Positions 61,725-64,000 of a DNA stretch of 64,000 bases are shown here, in pieces. This DNA comes from Clostridia bacterium (lineage in GTDB: Bacteria > Bacillota > Clostridia > Oscillospirales > CAG-272): assembly GCA_017462385.1 (NCBI GenBank), contig JAFTRE010000012.1, forward strand, positions 1 to 64,000, written 5' to 3'. Below the pieces are notes generated by a model. It saw nothing but the letters and a program-made list of their open reading frames with translations. It was not told the origin of the DNA and did no database searches. The position numbers and the translations under genes were made by a program. Positions within the stretch are counted from its first letter, which is position 1. Each line of letters opens with the position of its first letter.

Positions 61725-63041
61725 TCATATCAGCTTTGCGGTGCACACTTCGCCGTCGGTGGAAAGCAGTTTTATCGGGACAATGTCAGCAGGGGGCGGA
61801 GAGGCGAGCGGGACTTTGATTTCGATGAATGAGTCGGTGTGCCCGTAAGCATATGTGCCGTCGTAGGTTTCAAACAGCACTGTTGCGTCGGGCGACGACG
61901 ATATCACGTTTTGAAGAATATCTTTTTTAATTTGGGCTTGTTTTTGTATAAGTGATGCAGATCTATCGTGCTTGACGGACTCGGGAATTTGATCCGGCAT
62001 TGAGGCCGCTACCGTTCCCGCACGGCGGGAATAAGCAAAAACGTGAATGGAGAGCAGCCGGGCCTGTTCGACAAATTCAAGCGTTTCGGCAAAATTCTGA
62101 TCCGTCTCACCGGGAAAGCCCACTATCATGTCGGCAGTGAACTGCACATGTGGAATCGCTGTGCGTATGCTTTCGATCGCGCGCATCGCCATTGCCGCGT
62201 TGTATTTGCGGCGCATACCTGCCAGCACGCTGTCACTGCCGCTCTGAAGCGAAAGATGAAAATGCGGAGTAAGCGAGCGGAGCGGAGCGATTTTTTCAAT
62301 GAATGCGGGCTTGAAAAGCGACGGATCGAGTGAGCCGAGTCGCACCCTGCCTATCCCCTCAATTTTGTCGACCTCGCTCAGCAGGGATGCCAAGTCGGTG
62401 CCGTCAAGGTCGCGGCCGTATGAGGCGGTTTCGATGCCTGTCAGTACAACCTCGCGACATCCGTTTTCTGTGAGCGTGCGTATTTCTCGCAGAACATCCT
62501 CTTGCGGCTTTGATCTTATTTTGCCCCTTGCCGATGGGATGATGCAGTAAGTGCAGTGCGATTCACAGCCATCCTCAATTTTGATGCAGGCGCGGGTACG
62601 CCCGAAGCTATTGATATGCATGCTTTCAAAGGGGGCCGTGTATATTTCGGGAATGTAAATGTCTGTTGAAGTGTTTTTTTGTCTCGAGCTTATAAGTTGC
62701 GCGGCGGCATCGGCGGCGGATAGCTTATTGGAGTTACCGCAGATGTAATCTACGCCGCCGATCTGCGCGACCTTGTCGGCGCTTGTTTGGGCGTAACATC
62801 CGGTGACTATTATGTATACTTCTGAGCCATGTGCTCGTGCGCGGCGAATAAACTGCCGCGCTTTTCGGTCTGCCTCGGCGGTAACCGTGCAGGTGTTTAT
62901 TATATAAGCATCGCAAATATTATCGGGCGAGAGAACTGTGAGCCCCAATTCCTCGCACCGCTCAGCGATTGCTTCGCTTTCGTATTGATTGACCTTACAG
63001 CCGAGCGTGTATATCCCGACCGTGCCTCGTATATCTGACAT
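61725..63041 (-). CDS. mtaB: tRNA (t6A37)-methylthiotransferase MtaB
   Basis: MtaB adds a methylthio group to t6A37 of tRNAs read by ANN codons, using SAM and two iron-sulfur clusters. The 438-residue chain has the MTTase N-terminal cysteines (YTLGCKVNQYES, INTCTVTAEAD, VTGCYAQ), the radical-SAM site CESHCTYCIIPSARG, and a C-terminal TRAM-like tail. AAAGGAG lies seven bases before the start. It is the first gene of an operon with the PurL-like gene. Confidence 0.94.
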   Translation of the reverse strand: MSDIRGTVGIYTLGCKVNQYESEAIAERCEELGLTVLSPDNICDAYIINTCTVTAEADRKARQFIRRARAHGSEVYIIVTGCYAQTSADKVAQIGGVDYICGNSNKLSAADAAAQLISSRQKNTSTDIYIPEIYTAPFESMHINSFGRTRACIKIEDGCESHCTYCIIPSARGKIRSKPQEDVLREIRTLTENGCREVVLTGIETASYGRDLDGTDLASLLSEVDKIEGIGRVRLGSLDPSLFKPAFIEKIAPLRSLTPHFHLSLQSGSDSVLAGMRRKYNAAMAMRAIESIRTAIPHVQFTADMIVGFPGETDQNFAETLEFVEQARLLSIHVFAYSRRAGTVAASMPDQIPESVKHDRSASLIQKQAQIKKDILQNVISSSPDATVLFETYDGTYAYGHTDSFIEIKVPLASPPPADIVPIKLLSTDGEVCTAKLI

Positions 63042-63071
63042 TGCAGCTCCTTTAGGGTTTTGTTATATATA

Positions 63072-63100
63072 ATTTTATCACTATTTTGCCCGATTGTAAA
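63072..63100 (-). promoter_or_regulatory. mtaB promoter
   Basis: On the minus strand TTTACA (63095-63100), a 17-base spacer and TAAAAT (63072-63077). Confidence 0.6.
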
Positions 63101-63150
63101 TAATATAACGAGAAAACTTTTGAGATAGGCAAAGTTTTTGAAAATAATAC

Positions 63151-63179
63151 TTGAAAAAATGAGAATGATGGAGTATAAT
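63151..63179 (+). promoter_or_regulatory. Promoter of the Gfo/Idh/MocA gene
   Basis: TTGAAA (63151-63156), a 17-base spacer and TATAAT (63174-63179). The ~75-base leader has a short CGCC/GGCG stem near 63194-63210. Confidence 0.7.
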
Positions 63180-63254
63180 GAGATTGAAATGATCGCCTCT
63201 GGTGTGGCGGAGAGTAAATAACCTTCGTGACTTTAACGGAAAGGAAGCATCATC

Positions 63255-64000
63255 GTGGAAAAAAGAGAAATTCGTGTGGCTATGCTGGGCTTTGGCGGCA
63301 TCGCCAAGTCGCATAAGCGCGGATATGAGCGCCTTGAAAAGCAGGGCGTGCCCATAAAATTGGTCGCTGTTTGCGATATCGACGCAGAACAGTTTACAAA
63401 GGCCGCCAAAATAAATCTGGACGGCACGCCCAAGTGGGATCTTTCTCGTCAAAAGCTGTATACCAATGTTGACGCAATGCTCAAAGAGCAGGATATAGAC
63501 ATGGTCGATATATGCTTGCCTACATATCTTCATAAAGAGTATGCCTGCCGGATGCTCAGAGCCGGTAAGCATGTGCTGTGCGAGAAGCCGATGGCGCTGT
63601 CATCTGCTGACTGCGCGGAAATGCTGTCGACCGCCCGCGAATGTGGGAAAAAGCTCATGATAGGCCAGTGCCTGCGCTTTGAACCGCTTTACCTTTTTCT
63701 TAAAGACGCAATAGATAAAAATACTTTCGGTAAAGTCAAATATGCTATGTTTGACCGTCTGAGCAGTCACCCGCGTTGGGGCTTTGAGGGCTGGTATCGC
63801 GACACAGCACGTTCGGGCGGCGCTGTTATGGATCTTCATATACATGATGTTGACATGGTTCGCTTCCTGTTTGGCGAGCCACGAGCGGTCTCGGCGGTGT
63901 CTTATGATACCGAAACCCGTTGGGCGGTAATCAACAGCCGTTTCCATTATGATGACGATAAGCTTGTTGTTGCAAATGCTTCTTGGGATGAAAGCAGAAC
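63255..64000 (+). CDS. Gfo/Idh/MocA family oxidoreductase (N-terminal part, runs off the window)
   Basis: The visible 248 residues start EKREIRVAMLGFGGIAKSHKRG, a Rossmann NAD(P)-binding site, followed by KLVAVCDIDAEQF, the DMVDICLPTYLHKEYA block, and HVLCEKPMAL, where Lys of the EKP motif is catalytic. These enzymes oxidise or reduce sugars and sugar acids. The start is a GTG at 63255 with GGAAAGGAAG upstream. The gene continues past position 64000. It fits the carbohydrate theme of the preceding genes. Confidence 0.92.
   Translation, partial: MEKREIRVAMLGFGGIAKSHKRGYERLEKQGVPIKLVAVCDIDAEQFTKAAKINLDGTPKWDLSRQKLYTNVDAMLKEQDIDMVDICLPTYLHKEYACRMLRAGKHVLCEKPMALSSADCAEMLSTARECGKKLMIGQCLRFEPLYLFLKDAIDKNTFGKVKYAMFDRLSSHPRWGFEGWYRDTARSGGAVMDLHIHDVDMVRFLFGEPRAVSAVSYDTETRWAVINSRFHYDDDKLVVANASWDESR

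Overview
This window looks like ordinary chromosome from an uncultured anaerobic Clostridia bacterium (Oscillospirales/Ruminococcaceae-like is my best guess). The evidence is near-consensus TTGACA-17-TATAAT promoters, GGAGG-type ribosome binding sites, a CotF-type spore coat protein, a CIRCE operator before clpB, RicT/YaaT next to holB, a single-chain large PurL, and several Clostridia-typical families (DUF4830, DUF6873, YegP/uL15 fusions, X2 and CBM26 modules on surface proteins). I see no rRNA, tRNA, CRISPR array, insertion sequence or prophage.

Layout. 0-9.3 kb: the 5' part of gap (minus), a WecG/TagA glycosyltransferase (minus), proS and a SEDS-family cell-wall polymerase (plus), a DUF4830 protein, a 1107-residue secreted multidomain protein with an internal duplication and a hairpin leader, and a TtcA-like tRNA thiolase. 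9.3-16.1 kb (minus): a giant ECF sigma factor, a tRNA1(Val)-type methyltransferase, a ferredoxin, ricT and holB. 16.3-21.7 kb (plus): a three-gene operon of TerB_N/TerB_C protein, BrxD-like ATPase and Lhr-like helicase, which is the best candidate here for a poorly described system. 21.9-29.8 kb: a small DUF6514-like protein, nrdR, a Gp37/Gp68-like protein, two membrane transporters, and a surface adhesin translationally coupled to a phosphopantetheinyl transferase. 30.0-43.3 kb (plus): a purine operon under a ZTP riboswitch, in the order purE, purF-like, purM, formate channel, purN, purO-type IMP cyclohydrolase, AICAR transformylase, purD, purL, fhs. 43.3-64 kb: small membrane protein, TauE/SafE permease, CotF-like protein, an anchored hypothetical, two paralogous FAD-dependent oxidoreductases (one divergent from an AraC regulator), clpB, an operon of a surface/YegP/uL15 fusion and a solute-binding lipoprotein, a GH10-like lipoprotein, DUF6873, rpmB, mtaB with a degenerate PurL paralogue, and a partial Gfo/Idh/MocA oxidoreductase.

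How the parts work together. The purine operon is the most coherent unit. Its ZTP riboswitch senses shortage of 10-formyl-tetrahydrofolate, and the operon encodes the two formyl-consuming steps (PurN, AICAR transformylase) plus formate-tetrahydrofolate ligase and a putative formate channel, so signal and remedy share one transcript. Its PurF lacks the N-terminal catalytic cysteine, and PurH is split into two unrelated-style proteins. A second PurL-like protein without catalytic motifs lies about 20 kb away behind mtaB. The 46-64 kb part has a carbohydrate or uronate-utilisation flavour (AraC, FAD oxidoreductases, solute-binding protein, GH10-like, Gfo/Idh). Functional names rest on motifs read by eye; no database search was run.
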